Origin: Planotetraspora mira | GTDB taxonomy: Bacteria > Actinomycetota > Actinomycetes > Streptosporangiales > Streptosporangiaceae | Length of the DNA: 64,000 bases | NCBI RefSeq assembly: GCF_016863275.1 | Contig: NZ_BOOO01000008.1 | Coordinates: 1-64,000 of the forward strand | Reading direction: 5' to 3' | Part shown: piece after piece, positions 25,051 through 34,799 of the stretch | How positions within the stretch are numbered: position 1 is the first letter of the stretch | How the letters are laid out: every line of letters begins with the position of its first letter | The notes under the pieces: generated by a model | What the model was told of the DNA's origin: nothing | Seen by the model: the letters and a program-made list of their open reading frames with translations, nothing else | The model's database searches: none | Position numbers and translations under genes: made by a program

Positions 25051-25075
25051 ACGCCGGCCGGGAGAGGGCCGGCGT
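25051..25075 (-). terminator. Hairpin after efflux permease operon
   Basis: ACGCCGGCC (25051-25059) pairs perfectly with GGCCGGCGT (25067-25075) around a 7-base loop. It lies 17 bases beyond the stop of the last gene of the minus-strand two-component/efflux operon. Confidence 0.55.
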
Positions 25076-25091
25076 GCCGGGGATGCGAGCC

Positions 25092-26348
25092 TCAGGGGGA
25101 CGCGAGCGCCTCCGTCGGCGACATGCGGGCCGCGCGGACCGCGGGGTAGAACCCGGCGACACCTCCGATCACCAGCGTCGCGAGCACGCCGCCCGCCATC
25201 GCCCAGACGGGAACGATGGACGGCCAGCCCTGGGACGTGGCGTAAGCGGCGGTCACGCCGATGCCGAGCAGCACTCCCCCGGCCCCGCCGATCAGCGACA
25301 GCAACAGGGATTCGACGAGGAACTGGGACCGGATCTGCCCTCGTGTGGCGCCCAGGGACCGGCGCAGGCCGATCTCGGCGCGGCGCTCCAGCACGGAGAT
25401 GACCATGGTGTTGGCCACGCCCACCCCACCGACGATCAGGGCGACTCCGCCCAGGCCGAGCAGCAGCGCGTTGAGCGTCGCGTCGGTCGCCTGCTTGGCG
25501 GCGAGCGCGTCGGAGGGACGGGAGACCTCGACCTCGTTGGGGTTCTCCGGGTTGGCGGTGGCCGCCAGGACGTCCCGCACCGCGACGACCTGCTCCTCCT
25601 CGGCCCGGGTGTAGACCGTCGTGGGGTAGCCGTCGAAGTCGAGTCGCTCCTCGGCGACCGGCCAGCCGACGAGCGCGGAGGCGTCCAGTTCGGGGGCGAG
25701 CGGCACCGGCGCGAGCACGCCGACGACGGTGAACCACCGGCCGCCGAGCCAGACCCGCTGGTCGGGCCCCGCCTCGGCTACCCCCAGCCGGTCGGCCGCC
25801 TTGTCTCCGAGGACCACGGCAGGAAAGCCCTGGGTGGCCTGATTGAGCCAGGCGCCGCTGGCGACCGTCGCACCGACGTCCGCGAGCAGGTCGAGCCTGG
25901 CCGCCTGGACCGAGATGCCGGCGGTCTGGCCCTCCGGGATGTGGTCGTTCCGGTAGACCTTGGCGCTCGTGGCGCCGATCGCGGTCACCGAGGTGACGGG
26001 GGCGATCTGGCCGATCATCCCCTCCGCCTCGGCCGGCAGGTGGGAGTTCTCCCCGAAGAAGGTCTGGCCCGGCGAGACCGTGAGCAGGTTGGTGCCGAGC
26101 GCGGCGAGTTGGCGGTTCAGCTTCTCCTGGCTGGAGGCCGAGATGCCGACCACCCCGATCATCGCGGCGATGCCGATCGCGATCCCGAGCGCCGACAGGA
26201 AGACCCGCAACGGCCGGGCCCGCAGCCCTGCCCCGCCGACCCTGATCACGTCACGCGGGCGGAGCCGCGCGGGAGACGGCCTGCCGGACCGCCCGCCCCG
26301 CGGGTGCCCCGGGATCGGTTCCGCCGGGTTCTGCGCCGTGGTCAGCAT
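25092..26348 (-). CDS. MacB-like ABC permease (FtsX domain)
   Basis: The 418-residue protein has one N-terminal transmembrane segment ([25 protein letters not shown]), a periplasmic-type MacB core domain (~60-280), and three C-terminal helices of the FtsX fold. [21 protein letters not shown] and the final ARMSPTEAL are diagnostic. With the ATPase and the HlyD-like adaptor it forms a MacAB-type mechanotransmission complex that exports or senses something at the cell surface. Its ATG lies inside the end of the ATPase gene (7-base overlap). The substrate is unknown; antibiotic or peptide efflux is typical of relatives. Confidence 0.9.
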   Translation of the reverse strand: MLTTAQNPAEPIPGHPRGGRSGRPSPARLRPRDVIRVGGAGLRARPLRVFLSALGIAIGIAAMIGVVGISASSQEKLNRQLAALGTNLLTVSPGQTFFGENSHLPAEAEGMIGQIAPVTSVTAIGATSAKVYRNDHIPEGQTAGISVQAARLDLLADVGATVASGAWLNQATQGFPAVVLGDKAADRLGVAEAGPDQRVWLGGRWFTVVGVLAPVPLAPELDASALVGWPVAEERLDFDGYPTTVYTRAEEEQVVAVRDVLAATANPENPNEVEVSRPSDALAAKQATDATLNALLLGLGGVALIVGGVGVANTMVISVLERRAEIGLRRSLGATRGQIRSQFLVESLLLSLIGGAGGVLLGIGVTAAYATSQGWPSIVPVWAMAGGVLATLVIGGVAGFYPAVRAARMSPTEALASP

Positions 26349-27073
26349 GCCGCCACCCGCCTCACCCGGGAGTCCTCCATCACACGGCCGTCGAGCATCT
26401 CGATCCGCCTGGGCAGCCCGGCGGCGATGTCCCGATCATGCGTGATGATCACCACGGTGGTCCCGCCCCGATGGAGCTCCTGGAGGAGCCCCATCACGCC
26501 GGCACCCGACGAGGAGTCGAGGTTGCCGGTGGGCTCGTCGGCGAGGAGCAGCAGAGGGTCGCCGACGACGGCGCGGGCGATCGCCACCCGTTGCCGCTCG
26601 CCGCCGGAGAGCTCATGCGGGCGATGGTCGAGCCGATGTCCCAGGCCGACCCTGCGCAACGCCTCAGCGGCACGTCCGCGCCGTTCGCGCAGGGCGACAC
26701 CCGAATAGAGCAGTCCGTCGGCGACGTTGTCGAGGGAGGGGACTCCGGCCGCGAGGTGGAAGTGCTGGAAGACGAAGCCGATCACTCCGGCCCGCAGGGC
26801 GGACAACTCCCGGTCGGACAACTCCGCGACGTCGTGGCCGGCGATCCGGACCGTGCCCTCCGTGGGCCGGTCCAGCGTGCCGATCATGTTCAGCATCGTC
26901 GACTTCCCCGAGCCGGACGGCCCGACGATGCCGACGAGTTCGCCGTAGCGGATGGTCGTCCCGGCTCCGCGCAGCGCGACCACGTCGCCGCCGTAGACCT
27001 TGCTGACGCCCGCGAGTTCCACGATGTACGGCCCGCCGGCCGCCTCGGGCGTGGTGACGCCGTCCCGGCTCAC
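26342..27073 (-). CDS. MacB/LolD-type ABC ATPase
   Basis: The 243-residue ATPase has a complete set of motifs: Walker [11 protein letters not shown]-loop FVFQHFHL, signature LSGGERQRV, Walker [15 protein letters not shown], and H-loop IITHD. The 'FQ...ADEPTGNLD' pattern is typical of the LolD/MacB subgroup. The GTG at 27073 overlaps the adaptor stop (GTGA). Longer upstream frames are merely open because of base bias. It powers the permease that overlaps its 3' end. Confidence 0.93.
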   Translation of the reverse strand: MSRDGVTTPEAAGGPYIVELAGVSKVYGGDVVALRGAGTTIRYGELVGIVGPSGSGKSTMLNMIGTLDRPTEGTVRIAGHDVAELSDRELSALRAGVIGFVFQHFHLAAGVPSLDNVADGLLYSGVALRERRGRAAEALRRVGLGHRLDHRPHELSGGERQRVAIARAVVGDPLLLLADEPTGNLDSSSGAGVMGLLQELHRGGTTVVIITHDRDIAAGLPRRIEMLDGRVMEDSRVRRVAAC

Positions 27074-28218
27074 GAGGGCACCACCACGGTCGCGTCCTCG
27101 TCCACCCCGGTCACCTCGACCTTGCCGTCGGCGAACATCCCGGTCTCGACCGCGACGTAGCGGGTGGCGGGGCCCTCCACGACCTGCACGCCGTACCCGC
27201 CCTCGGCCAGCGCGACCAGGGCCCCGACCGGGACGACGAGCACGTCCTCGCGCTTCGCGGAGACGATGGTGACGTCCACGGGAGCGGTGTCGTAGGTCTT
27301 GAGCTCGCCGTCGTCGCGCACCGAGACGACCACGTCGACCGTGGTCGTCGTCTCGTCCTGGGTCGTGGTCTCCGTCGCCACCTTGCCGACGCTCGTCACG
27401 GTGCCCTGCACGGTGGCGCCGTCCGGCAACTCGACGCTCGCCTTGATCCCCTTCCTGACCAGGTGCTGGTCGGCCACGTCGAGGGGGATCGTGACCTCGC
27501 GGGTGGTGCCGGTGTAGGTGAGGACGGGCCCGGCCGCCTGGCCGCCGAGCGCGGCCTTGAGTTCGGCGATCCGGAGCGGGCCGTCGTGGACGACGACGTC
27601 GCCCGGCGCGATCTGCCCCGTGACCTTCAGGCCCAGGTCGTCCTGCCACTCCTCGACCGCCTCGCGGGTGGCCCAGGTGAACTCGTCGTCCACGGTGAAG
27701 CCGTCATAGCCGAGCTTGGCCAGGTTCTGCTCCAGCATCCTGACGTCCCGGCCCTCGATCCCGTTCTGGAGGATCCGGTAGAGAGGCGTGACGCCGTAGA
27801 GGAGCGGGACCCGGTCGGCGTCGGCGCTGTAGACCGCGCGCCCCCTGGTGATCGTCGCGCCCGGAGCCGGGAGCCAGGTGATCGTGCCCTGCCCGCGGCC
27901 GGTGACGGTGGCCGTGTCGCCGTACCCGAGCGTGCCGTCGACCTCCTTGGTCTCGGTCAGCGTCGTCCGCTCGACCGTGGCCGTCGCGGGGGGCGTCCGC
28001 ACGGCGACCGCCGTGCCGCCCTCGCCCCCCACGCCGATCGCGGTGGCGGCCACGGCCGCCGCGAGCAGCGCGGCGCCGCCGGTCGCCGCGGCGGTCCTCA
28101 CCGCTCTGCGCCGTCGCGGGCGGCGGACCGGCCCATCCGGCGGTCCGATCTCGTCGTGCGGCGCGTCCACCGTGTGCCGGGCGGCCCCCTCCGCCTCCGT
28201 CTCGCGGGTCTCGGTCAC
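27070..28218 (-). CDS. HlyD/MacA-like adaptor with peptidoglycan-binding-like domain
   Basis: The 382-residue product has a basic cytoplasmic N-terminus, one transmembrane segment (~45-65), and an extracytoplasmic part. Residues ~135-190 carry a PG_binding_1-like motif ([33 protein letters not shown]), inserted in a membrane-fusion-protein fold ending with beta-rich segments ([28 protein letters not shown]). It would link the MacB-type permease to the cell wall. The GTG at 28218 overlaps the lipoprotein stop (GTGA). This adaptor type is common in Gram-positive actinomycetes, which have no outer-membrane channel to reach. Confidence 0.87.
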   Translation of the reverse strand: MTETRETEAEGAARHTVDAPHDEIGPPDGPVRRPRRRRAVRTAAATGGAALLAAAVAATAIGVGGEGGTAVAVRTPPATATVERTTLTETKEVDGTLGYGDTATVTGRGQGTITWLPAPGATITRGRAVYSADADRVPLLYGVTPLYRILQNGIEGRDVRMLEQNLAKLGYDGFTVDDEFTWATREAVEEWQDDLGLKVTGQIAPGDVVVHDGPLRIAELKAALGGQAAGPVLTYTGTTREVTIPLDVADQHLVRKGIKASVELPDGATVQGTVTSVGKVATETTTQDETTTTVDVVVSVRDDGELKTYDTAPVDVTIVSAKREDVLVVPVGALVALAEGGYGVQVVEGPATRYVAVETGMFADGKVEVTGVDEDATVVVPS

Positions 28219-28748
28219 GGTCGGCCTCCCATCGGGCCCAGCTTGTCCCGGCAGGCCTCTGAGGCCTCCTGGAACTTGGGATCGTCGGGGCTGAACCCGG
28301 GACCTCTTCCGGTGATCTTCACGCCGCCGCCGCTGAAGTCCGGATCGGGCATGTCCACGCCGTGGTCCCGCATGCACTTGGTGAACGCGAGAGCCTGTTC
28401 CTGCTGTTCGGGGGAGATCTCGCGGCCCTTCTCACCCATCGGGTTCAGGCTCCGGCACGCCTCCATCGCCTTTTCGACCTTCGCCTCGCCGCCCTTGCCC
28501 GCGTTCACGCGTATACGCATGCCGCCCTTGCCGTCGGTCTCCGGATCGGGCATGTCCACGCCGTGGTCGCGCATGCACTGGGCGAACTTCCTGCCCTGCT
28601 CCGCGGGGTCCACCGAGGGTGCCGGGGAGGCGCTCGCCTGCGACGCGGTCTCGGTGCCCTTGACCGAGGCCACGCCCGGCGAGGCGCCGGCTTGTCCGCA
28701 TCCGACGGCGAACGCGAGAAGCGCCGCCGCCACAAGTGTTCTTCGCAT
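28215..28748 (-). CDS. Lipoprotein with duplicated CMRDHGVDMPDP motif
   Basis: The 177-residue product has a signal peptide with lipobox AVGC near residue 17. The mature part contains two copies of a ~60-residue unit, each with F-x-x-CMRDHGVDMPDP followed 40-45 residues later by AC-R. That gives four cysteines suited to disulfides or metal binding. I do not recognise a characterised function. It sits between the histidine kinase and the MacA-like adaptor, so it may be the ligand-capturing or sensor subunit of that system; this is inference. Confidence 0.8.
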   Translation of the reverse strand: MRRTLVAAALLAFAVGCGQAGASPGVASVKGTETASQASASPAPSVDPAEQGRKFAQCMRDHGVDMPDPETDGKGGMRIRVNAGKGGEAKVEKAMEACRSLNPMGEKGREISPEQQEQALAFTKCMRDHGVDMPDPDFSGGGVKITGRGPGFSPDDPKFQEASEACRDKLGPMGGRP

Positions 28749-28789
28749 GAGCCCGATGGTGCGCGGCGCCCATCGGAGCCGGCCCGGAG

Positions 28790-30352
28790 CTACCTCGGAG
28801 GACCATCAGAGTCCGGATCTTCCTGCTCCCCCGGCGAGGCGTCGAGCGGCAGCAGGACGCGGAACACCGCGCCCGCATCACCCTCCCTCTCAGCGCCCGT
28901 CGTCGTGCCGGAGGGTGCGAGTTCGACGCGTCCGCCGTGCGCCCGGACGATCGCGGCCACGATGGCGAGCCCGAGCCCGGCTCCGCCTTCGGCGCGGGAA
29001 CGGCTCTGGCTGACGCGGTAGAGGCGCTCGAAGATGTGCGGCACATGGGCCGGCGGGATCCCCGGCCCGGTGTCGGACACCTCGATGACCCCCATCAGCC
29101 CGGCACGCCCCGCGCCCACGGCGACGGCCGGAGCGGACGCGGCCTCGGCGACGCCCACCCGAACCGTGATCTTCGCGTCCGGCGGCGTGTGCGCCAGGGC
29201 GTTGGCCACGAGGTTGGCCGGAACCTGCCTGAGCCGCGCCTCGTCCCCCACCACCACGACCGGGGCCAGCGACGGGCCCAGGCCGGCCAGCCGTACCTGC
29301 CGGTCGGGCACCCGGGCACGGGCGTCGCGGATCGTGTCGGCGGCGATCTCCAGCAGGTCGACGGGATGGCTGTCCATGGGACGTTCCTCGTCCAGGTGAG
29401 CCAGGGTGAGCAGGTCGTCGACCAGGACGCCCATCCGGCCGGCCTCGTCCTCGATCCTGCGCATGGCCTCGTCGAGCGGCGGCCCCGGCGGGGTGCCTCC
29501 CCTGCGGTACAACTCGGCGAAGCCCCGCACGGAGGTGAGCGGCGTGCGCAACTCGTGAGAGGCGTCGGCGAGGAACCGGCGCATGCGCGCCTCCGACTGC
29601 GCCCGCGCGGCGATCTCCCTCTCGACGCGGTCCAGCATCACGTTCATCGCGATGCCGAGGCGGCCAGGCTCCGTGTGCGGGTCGTCCGCCGGGACGCGCC
29701 GGCCGAAGTCGCCCGCGGCGATGTGCCCCGCCGTCTCCTCCATCCTGGTGAGCGGGCGCAGGCCGAGCCGTACCAGCGCGGCCGCGGCCAGGCCGAGCAG
29801 GAACAGCACCACCGCCATGACTCCGGCGTCGATGGCGAGCAGCCACTTCTGGATGGCCTCGATCTCGGCCATCGACGAGGCCGTCACCATCGTCCCCCCG
29901 CCGGGGACGTCCATCGCCATCACGCGCCAGGACGGCCCGTCCGTGCCGGGCACCGTGTACGGCTCGCCTCTGCGGATCTCCTCGAAGGAGCCGAGATCCG
30001 GTCCGCTGATGGGCTGGGAGGGGAACCCGCCGGTCAGCTTTCCGTCCGGGGAGAAGAAGTAGATCGCCCGGTCGCCCACGATCCGTGCGACGATCTTCTT
30101 CTCCACCGGGATGCCGGCCTCCCCCGGGTCTCCCGGAGCGGCGAGCCCGTCGGGCGGCCGCCGGGCCAGAGCGACCAGACCCGAGGAGGCGACACCCGTG
30201 GTGGCGCTCAACTGGTCGTCGAGCCGGTCCATGAGATAGCCGCGCAGCAGGGCCAGCCCCGCCGTGTTCGCCAGCACGAGCGCGAGACCGGTCAACGCGA
30301 CGGCGGCCACCACGAGCCGGGTGCGCACCGTCCAGCGGCCCGGGCCCCTCAC
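28790..30352 (-). CDS. Two-component sensor histidine kinase
   Basis: The 520-residue kinase has an N-terminal transmembrane helix (~8-32), an extracytoplasmic sensor of ~125 residues, a second helix (~165-185), a HAMP domain (LGLRPLTRMEETAGHIAAGDF), and the H-box FLADASHELRTPLTS. The ATPase domain shows NLVANALAH (N box), VSDTGPGIPP (G1) and GGAGLGLAIV (G2). The GTG at 30352 overlaps the regulator stop (GTGA), so the two are translationally coupled. The sensed signal is unknown, but the operon's efflux genes make cell-envelope or drug stress plausible. Confidence 0.93.
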   Translation of the reverse strand: MRGPGRWTVRTRLVVAAVALTGLALVLANTAGLALLRGYLMDRLDDQLSATTGVASSGLVALARRPPDGLAAPGDPGEAGIPVEKKIVARIVGDRAIYFFSPDGKLTGGFPSQPISGPDLGSFEEIRRGEPYTVPGTDGPSWRVMAMDVPGGGTMVTASSMAEIEAIQKWLLAIDAGVMAVVLFLLGLAAAALVRLGLRPLTRMEETAGHIAAGDFGRRVPADDPHTEPGRLGIAMNVMLDRVEREIAARAQSEARMRRFLADASHELRTPLTSVRGFAELYRRGGTPPGPPLDEAMRRIEDEAGRMGVLVDDLLTLAHLDEERPMDSHPVDLLEIAADTIRDARARVPDRQVRLAGLGPSLAPVVVVGDEARLRQVPANLVANALAHTPPDAKITVRVGVAEAASAPAVAVGAGRAGLMGVIEVSDTGPGIPPAHVPHIFERLYRVSQSRSRAEGGAGLGLAIVAAIVRAHGGRVELAPSGTTTGAEREGDAGAVFRVLLPLDASPGEQEDPDSDGPPR

Positions 30353-31041
30353 GAGTCGCCCTTCCGTGGCAGCTTGAGGGTGTAGCCGACCCCGCGCACG
30401 GTCTGGATCAACGGTGGATCCCATTTGTCGATCTTCTTGCGCAGGTAGTAGACGTACGACTCGACGATGCTGGAGTCGCCGTCGAAGTCGTACCGCCAGA
30501 CCCGGTCGAGGATCTGGGTCTTGCTCACCACCCGGCCGGCGTTCGCGAGCAGGTAGGCGAGCAGGTTGAACTCGGTGGGCGACAGGTCGACGAGGATCCC
30601 GGCACGCCGCACCTCGTGGGCATCCGGGTCCAGTTCCAGGTCGGCGTAGGACAAAACGTTGCCCTGCGGCGGCTCCGCCACCCGGCTCCTGCGCAGGATC
30701 GCCCTGATCCGCAGGACGACCTCCTCGAGACTGAACGGCTTGGCGACGTAGTCGTCCGCGCCGATGCTCAGCCCCTGGACCCGGTCCTCAACCGTGTCCC
30801 GTGCCGTCAGGAACAACACGGGCACCTCCCCCAGCCGTCGTGCCACCTCGAACCCGTCGAAGTCGGGCAGCATCACGTCGAGGATCACGATGTCGGGCTC
30901 GAACTCCCTGACCGCGGTCAGCGCCTGAGAACCGCTCTCGGCCGTTCTCACCTCGAAGGACACCAGGCGGAGCGTCTGGGAAAGCAGCGTGCGGATGTTC
31001 GGCTCGTCGTCGACGACGAGAACCTTGGCGGCCCGATCCAT
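30349..31041 (-). CDS. OmpR/PhoB-family response regulator
   Basis: The 230-residue protein has a receiver domain with the acidic pocket VVDDEP, phospho-acceptor Asp in VILDVMLPD, the Thr in LFLTARD and the Lys in YVAKPF. A winged-helix DNA-binding domain follows, with LSPTEFNLLAYLLANAGRVV and YVYYLRKKID. It is the first gene of the RR-HK-lipoprotein-HlyD-ABC-permease operon and probably controls that operon itself. Confidence 0.95.
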   Translation of the reverse strand: MDRAAKVLVVDDEPNIRTLLSQTLRLVSFEVRTAESGSQALTAVREFEPDIVILDVMLPDFDGFEVARRLGEVPVLFLTARDTVEDRVQGLSIGADDYVAKPFSLEEVVLRIRAILRRSRVAEPPQGNVLSYADLELDPDAHEVRRAGILVDLSPTEFNLLAYLLANAGRVVSKTQILDRVWRYDFDGDSSIVESYVYYLRKKIDKWDPPLIQTVRGVGYTLKLPRKGDS

Positions 31042-31149
31042 ATCTCAGGGTCTACCTGAGAATCCTCAATTTCCGCTCAAAGCCCCTGTCGCACGCGAGA
31101 TCCGGCCCGTTGAAGGCGCGGTGAACCCGGCTGGTCAGGTAACCCTTAC

Positions 31150-31168
31150 TTAGAATAGCCTTACCTAA
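31150..31168 (+). promoter_or_regulatory. Iron box (DmdR/IdeR-type) before ABC pair
   Basis: Read on the minus strand the site is TTAGGTAAGGCTATTCTAA, matching 16 of 19 bases of the actinomycete iron-box consensus TTAGGTTAGGCTAACCTAA. It ends 27 bases before the GTG of the ABC exporter-fold gene, an ideal place for an iron-dependent repressor. It is not in front of the divergent response regulator's start at a comparable distance. Confidence 0.8.
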
Positions 31169-31195
31169 ATTTTGCTCGGGCCTGAAGGAGTGCGG

Positions 31196-32899
31196 GTGGG
31201 TGGTTCAGGTCCCTCGGGACGCGACGTCCTGAGGCAGGTGATCAGCGGACAGCGACGCGACGTCGCCCTGGGCTCGCTCCTGGGAGCCGGGCACCAGGCG
31301 GGCGAGGCGCTCGTCCCCGTCCTGATCGGCGTCGTGATCGACCAGGCCGTCGCCGGTGGCGAGGTGACCCCGCTGCTGGCGTGGCTGGCCGTGCTCGCCG
31401 TCGTCTACGTGGGGCTGTCGTTCAGCTTCCGGTTCGGCGCGCGCGCCGGGGAACGCGCCGCCGAACAGGCCGCGCACGTCCTGCGCGTACAACTCGTGAC
31501 CCGCGTCGTGGACCCGCGCGGCGGGGCGGAGAACGGCAGGCTCCCCGGCGCCCTGACCAGCATCGCGACCGAGGACGCCAAGCGGGTGGGCACGGTCGCC
31601 ATGGCCGTGATGTTCGGGTTCTCCGCGCTCATGGGCCTTCTCGTGGGAGCCGTGGTCCTGCTGCGGATCTCGATCCCGCTGGGCCTGGTCGTCCTGGTCG
31701 GCACCCCCGTCCTCCTGTGGGCCGGGCACCTGCTGAGCAAGCCCCTCGAGCGGCGCAGCGAGGCCGAGCAGGAGCGTGCCGCGCACGCGTCGGGCGTGGC
31801 CGCCGACCTGGTCGCCGGGCTGCGCGTCCTCAAGGGGATCGGGGCGGAGTCCGCCGCCGTGGCCCGCTACCGGCGCACCAGCCGCGACTCGCTGGTCGCG
31901 ACGTTGCGGGCGGCCCGGGCCGAGGCCGTGCAGAACGGCATGGTCCTCACCCTGACCGGGGTCTTCATCGCCGTCGTCGCGCTGGTGGGCGGACGGCTCG
32001 CCATCGACGGCGACATCAGCCTGGGCCAGCTCGTTTCGGCGGTGGGGCTCGCGCTCTTCCTGCTCGGCCCGCTGGAGGTGTTCTCCTGGGTCAACGCCGA
32101 CTTCGCCCAGGGCAGGGCGTCCGCCGCGCGCATCGCCGGAGTCCTCGCCGCGCCGCCCGACGTCGTGCCCGGGGACGCGCGGCTGCCCGAGCGGCTCAGC
32201 GGTGCGCTGCGGCTGCGAGGAGTCGGCCACGGCTCGCTGCGCGACATCGACCTCGACGTCGCCCCCGGCGAGGTGCTCGGCGTGGCGGCGACCGATCCGG
32301 CGGACGCCGCCGCCCTGCTCCGCTGCCTGAGCAGGCAGGCCGACCCCGACACGGGGGTGATCGAGCTCGACGGCGTGCCGCTGCGCGACCTCGATCCGGC
32401 GGACATCCGCATGGCGATGCTGGTGGCCGAGCACGACGCCGACCTGTTCGAGGGCACCCTGCACGGCAACGTCACCGCCGCCGCTCCGGCCGCGGCCGAT
32501 CCGGGAGCCGCCCTGGCGGCTATGGCCGCCGCCGGAGCCGACGAGGTCGCCCTGGCCGTACCGCGAGGCGGTGACGCGACGGTCAGCGAGCGGGGACGCT
32601 CTCTGTCCGGCGGACAGCGCCAGCGCGTCGCCCTCGCCCGGGCCCTGGCCGCCGACCGCCCGGTGCTCGTCGTCCACGATCCGACCACCGCCGTCGACGC
32701 GGTCACCGAGGCGCGCATCGCGACCGGTGTCCGCGAGATCCGGCGCGGGAGGACCACGATCCTCGTCACCACCAGCCCCGCTCTGCTCGCGGTCGCCGAC
32801 CGGGTGGTGCTGCTGGACGGCGGCCGGATCGCCGACACCGCTCCGCATGCCGACCTCGTCGAGCGCCACGCCGCCTACCGGACGGCGGTGCTGGCATGA
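31196..32899 (+). CDS. ABC exporter-fold subunit, degenerate ATPase site
   Basis: The 567-residue half-transporter has six transmembrane helices and a C-terminal nucleotide-binding domain. The signature LSGGQ (470-474) is perfect. Walker A is lost (AATDPADAA where GxxGxGKST is expected, ~362-372). The catalytic Glu after Walker B is Pro (VVHDPTT). The H-loop His is also gone (VTTSPALL). This is the non-catalytic half of a heterodimer with the next gene, which has the mirror set of losses. The GTG at 31196 is preceded by GAAGGAG. An iron box upstream and a siderophore-binding gene downstream point to siderophore transport, as in IrtAB; direction is not known. Confidence 0.9.
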   Translation: MGGSGPSGRDVLRQVISGQRRDVALGSLLGAGHQAGEALVPVLIGVVIDQAVAGGEVTPLLAWLAVLAVVYVGLSFSFRFGARAGERAAEQAAHVLRVQLVTRVVDPRGGAENGRLPGALTSIATEDAKRVGTVAMAVMFGFSALMGLLVGAVVLLRISIPLGLVVLVGTPVLLWAGHLLSKPLERRSEAEQERAAHASGVAADLVAGLRVLKGIGAESAAVARYRRTSRDSLVATLRAARAEAVQNGMVLTLTGVFIAVVALVGGRLAIDGDISLGQLVSAVGLALFLLGPLEVFSWVNADFAQGRASAARIAGVLAAPPDVVPGDARLPERLSGALRLRGVGHGSLRDIDLDVAPGEVLGVAATDPADAAALLRCLSRQADPDTGVIELDGVPLRDLDPADIRMAMLVAEHDADLFEGTLHGNVTAAAPAAADPGAALAAMAAAGADEVALAVPRGGDATVSERGRSLSGGQRQRVALARALAADRPVLVVHDPTTAVDAVTEARIATGVREIRRGRTTILVTTSPALLAVADRVVLLDGGRIADTAPHADLVERHAAYRTAVLA

Positions 32900-34788
32900 C
32901 GACGCCAGCCTCATCTGAGGCACGCGAGCCTTCCCGCTACCTCCTGCCGACCGCTACCCCCGCCGAGACGCGCGCCGCCATGCGCGACCTGCTGCGCCCG
33001 CACCGGATGCTGTTGCTCGGGGGGTTCGCCGTGATGGTCGGGGCGACGGCCGTCGGGCTGGCCACGCAGCCGCTGCTCGGGCGCATCGTGGACCTCGTCG
33101 CGGAGCGGCACCCCGCCGGGGCTATCACGCTTCCTGTGGTGCTGCTGGGTGTCGTCGCGGTCGTGCAGGGCGTCACCACCGCGCTCGGGTTGTCGCTGGT
33201 CTCGAGGCTCGGGGAGACCGTGCTCGCGCGGCTGCGTGAGCGCTTCGTCGACCGGGCTCTTCGGCTGCCGCTGGAACGAGTCGAGAAGGCCGGCTCCGGA
33301 GACCTCACCGCACGGGTGACCGCCGACGTCTCGCAGATCGCGGAGGCGGTGCGGACCGCACTGCCCGAGCTGTCCCGCTCACTGCTGTCGATCGTGCTGA
33401 CGCTCGTGGCGCTGGCCGTGCTCGACTGGCGGTTCCTCGTGGCGGCGCTGCTCGCGGTGCCGATCCAGGCGCACACCGCCCGCTGGTACGTGCGCAACGC
33501 CGTCCCCCTCTACGCGCGGCAGCGCGTGGCCGCGGGCGCCCAGCAACAGCAGTTGCTGGACACCATCGGCGGCGCCGCCACGGTCCGCGCGTTCCGCTTG
33601 GAGGCCGAGCACATCGACCAGGTCACCCGGCGCTCCTGGTCGGCGGTCGAGTTGACGATGCGCGGCGTGCAACTGGTGCTCCGGTTCTACAGCCGGCTGC
33701 ACGTCGCCGAGTACACCGGCCTGGCGGCCGTCCTGGTGGCCGGCTTCGTGCTGGTGCGCAGCGGGTCCGCGTCCATCGGGACGGCGACGGCGGCCGCGCT
33801 GTACTTCCACAGCCTGTTCGGCCCGATCAACTCGGCGCTCGTGCTGATCGACGACGCCCAGTCCGCGGGCGCGAGCCTCGCGCGACTGGTCGGCGTGGCG
33901 GCAGCGCCTTCCGGGGAACACGACGCCGGGCCCGAATCCGAGCACGAGAATGAGCACTCAGCCGAGCACGGGGCCGGGCGCGCGGGCGATCAGGCGGCCG
34001 TGACGGTGTCCGGACTCGGGCACGCGTACGAACCGGGCCGGCCCGTCCTGCACGACGTGGACCTCGTCCTGCGGACCGGTGAACGCGTGGCGCTGGTCGG
34101 GGCGAGCGGCGCGGGCAAGACCACGCTCGCCAAGCTCATCGCGGGGGTGCACCGGCCGGCCACCGGGTCGGTACGGCTGGCAGTCGCCCCATCCGCGGGC
34201 AACGGCCGCCCGGTCGCCCTGGTCACACAGGAGGTGCACGTCTTCGCGGGCCCCCTCGCCGACGACCTCCGGCTGGCCCGGCCCGGCGCCGGCGACGACG
34301 ACCTCCGGGAGGCGCTCACCCTCGTGGGCGCGCTCGACTGGGCCGAGGCGCTGCCCGACGGCATCGCGACCGTGGTGGGCGAGGGCGGCCACCGCCTCAC
34401 CCCGACGCAGGTCCAGCAGGTCGCCCTCGCCCGCCTCGTCCTGGCCGATCCACCGGTCGCGGTGCTCGACGAGGCGACGGCCGAGGCGGGCAGCACGGGG
34501 GCACGCGCCCTGGAGTCGGCCGCGGACCGGGCGATCGAGGGCCGCACCGCCCTGGTCGTCGCGCACCGCCTGACCCAGGCCGCGACCGCCGACCGGGTCG
34601 TCGTCATGGACGCCGGCCGGATCGTCGAGATCGGCGCCCATGACGAACTGCGGGCCGGCGGCGGAAGTTACGCCGCGCTCTGGGAGGCGTGGTCGGACAC
34701 CCGCGCGCCACACCCGCCCGGCCCTCCTCGCTCCCCTCACCCCCCGAACGACGCCCCCCGGCACGCAACGAATCCGAAATCGACATGA
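32896..34788 (+). CDS. ABC exporter-fold subunit, catalytic half
   Basis: The 630-residue partner starts at an ATG overlapping the preceding stop (ATGA). It has six transmembrane helices, Walker A GASGAGKTT (~402-410), Walker B with catalytic Glu (VAVLDEAT, Glu526) and the H-loop His (VVAHRLT, His557). Its signature is degenerate: LTPTQ at about 501 instead of LSGGQ. A His/Glu-rich insertion precedes the ATPase (~340-365), and a Pro-rich tail ends it. Together with the preceding subunit only one composite site should hydrolyse ATP. The pair resembles iron-siderophore transporters with exporter fold (IrtA/IrtB), without the FAD-binding reductase domain of IrtA. Confidence 0.92.
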   Translation: MTTPASSEAREPSRYLLPTATPAETRAAMRDLLRPHRMLLLGGFAVMVGATAVGLATQPLLGRIVDLVAERHPAGAITLPVVLLGVVAVVQGVTTALGLSLVSRLGETVLARLRERFVDRALRLPLERVEKAGSGDLTARVTADVSQIAEAVRTALPELSRSLLSIVLTLVALAVLDWRFLVAALLAVPIQAHTARWYVRNAVPLYARQRVAAGAQQQQLLDTIGGAATVRAFRLEAEHIDQVTRRSWSAVELTMRGVQLVLRFYSRLHVAEYTGLAAVLVAGFVLVRSGSASIGTATAAALYFHSLFGPINSALVLIDDAQSAGASLARLVGVAAAPSGEHDAGPESEHENEHSAEHGAGRAGDQAAVTVSGLGHAYEPGRPVLHDVDLVLRTGERVALVGASGAGKTTLAKLIAGVHRPATGSVRLAVAPSAGNGRPVALVTQEVHVFAGPLADDLRLARPGAGDDDLREALTLVGALDWAEALPDGIATVVGEGGHRLTPTQVQQVALARLVLADPPVAVLDEATAEAGSTGARALESAADRAIEGRTALVVAHRLTQAATADRVVVMDAGRIVEIGAHDELRAGGGSYAALWEAWSDTRAPHPPGPPRSPHPPNDAPRHATNPKST

Positions 34789-34799
34789 AGGGTCTTTTG

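Noticed and set aside
31196-32899. Subunit as a decayed pseudogene because Walker A is missing
   Set aside because: The frame is intact, its signature motif is preserved and its partner has the reciprocal losses, so it is a specialised half transporter.
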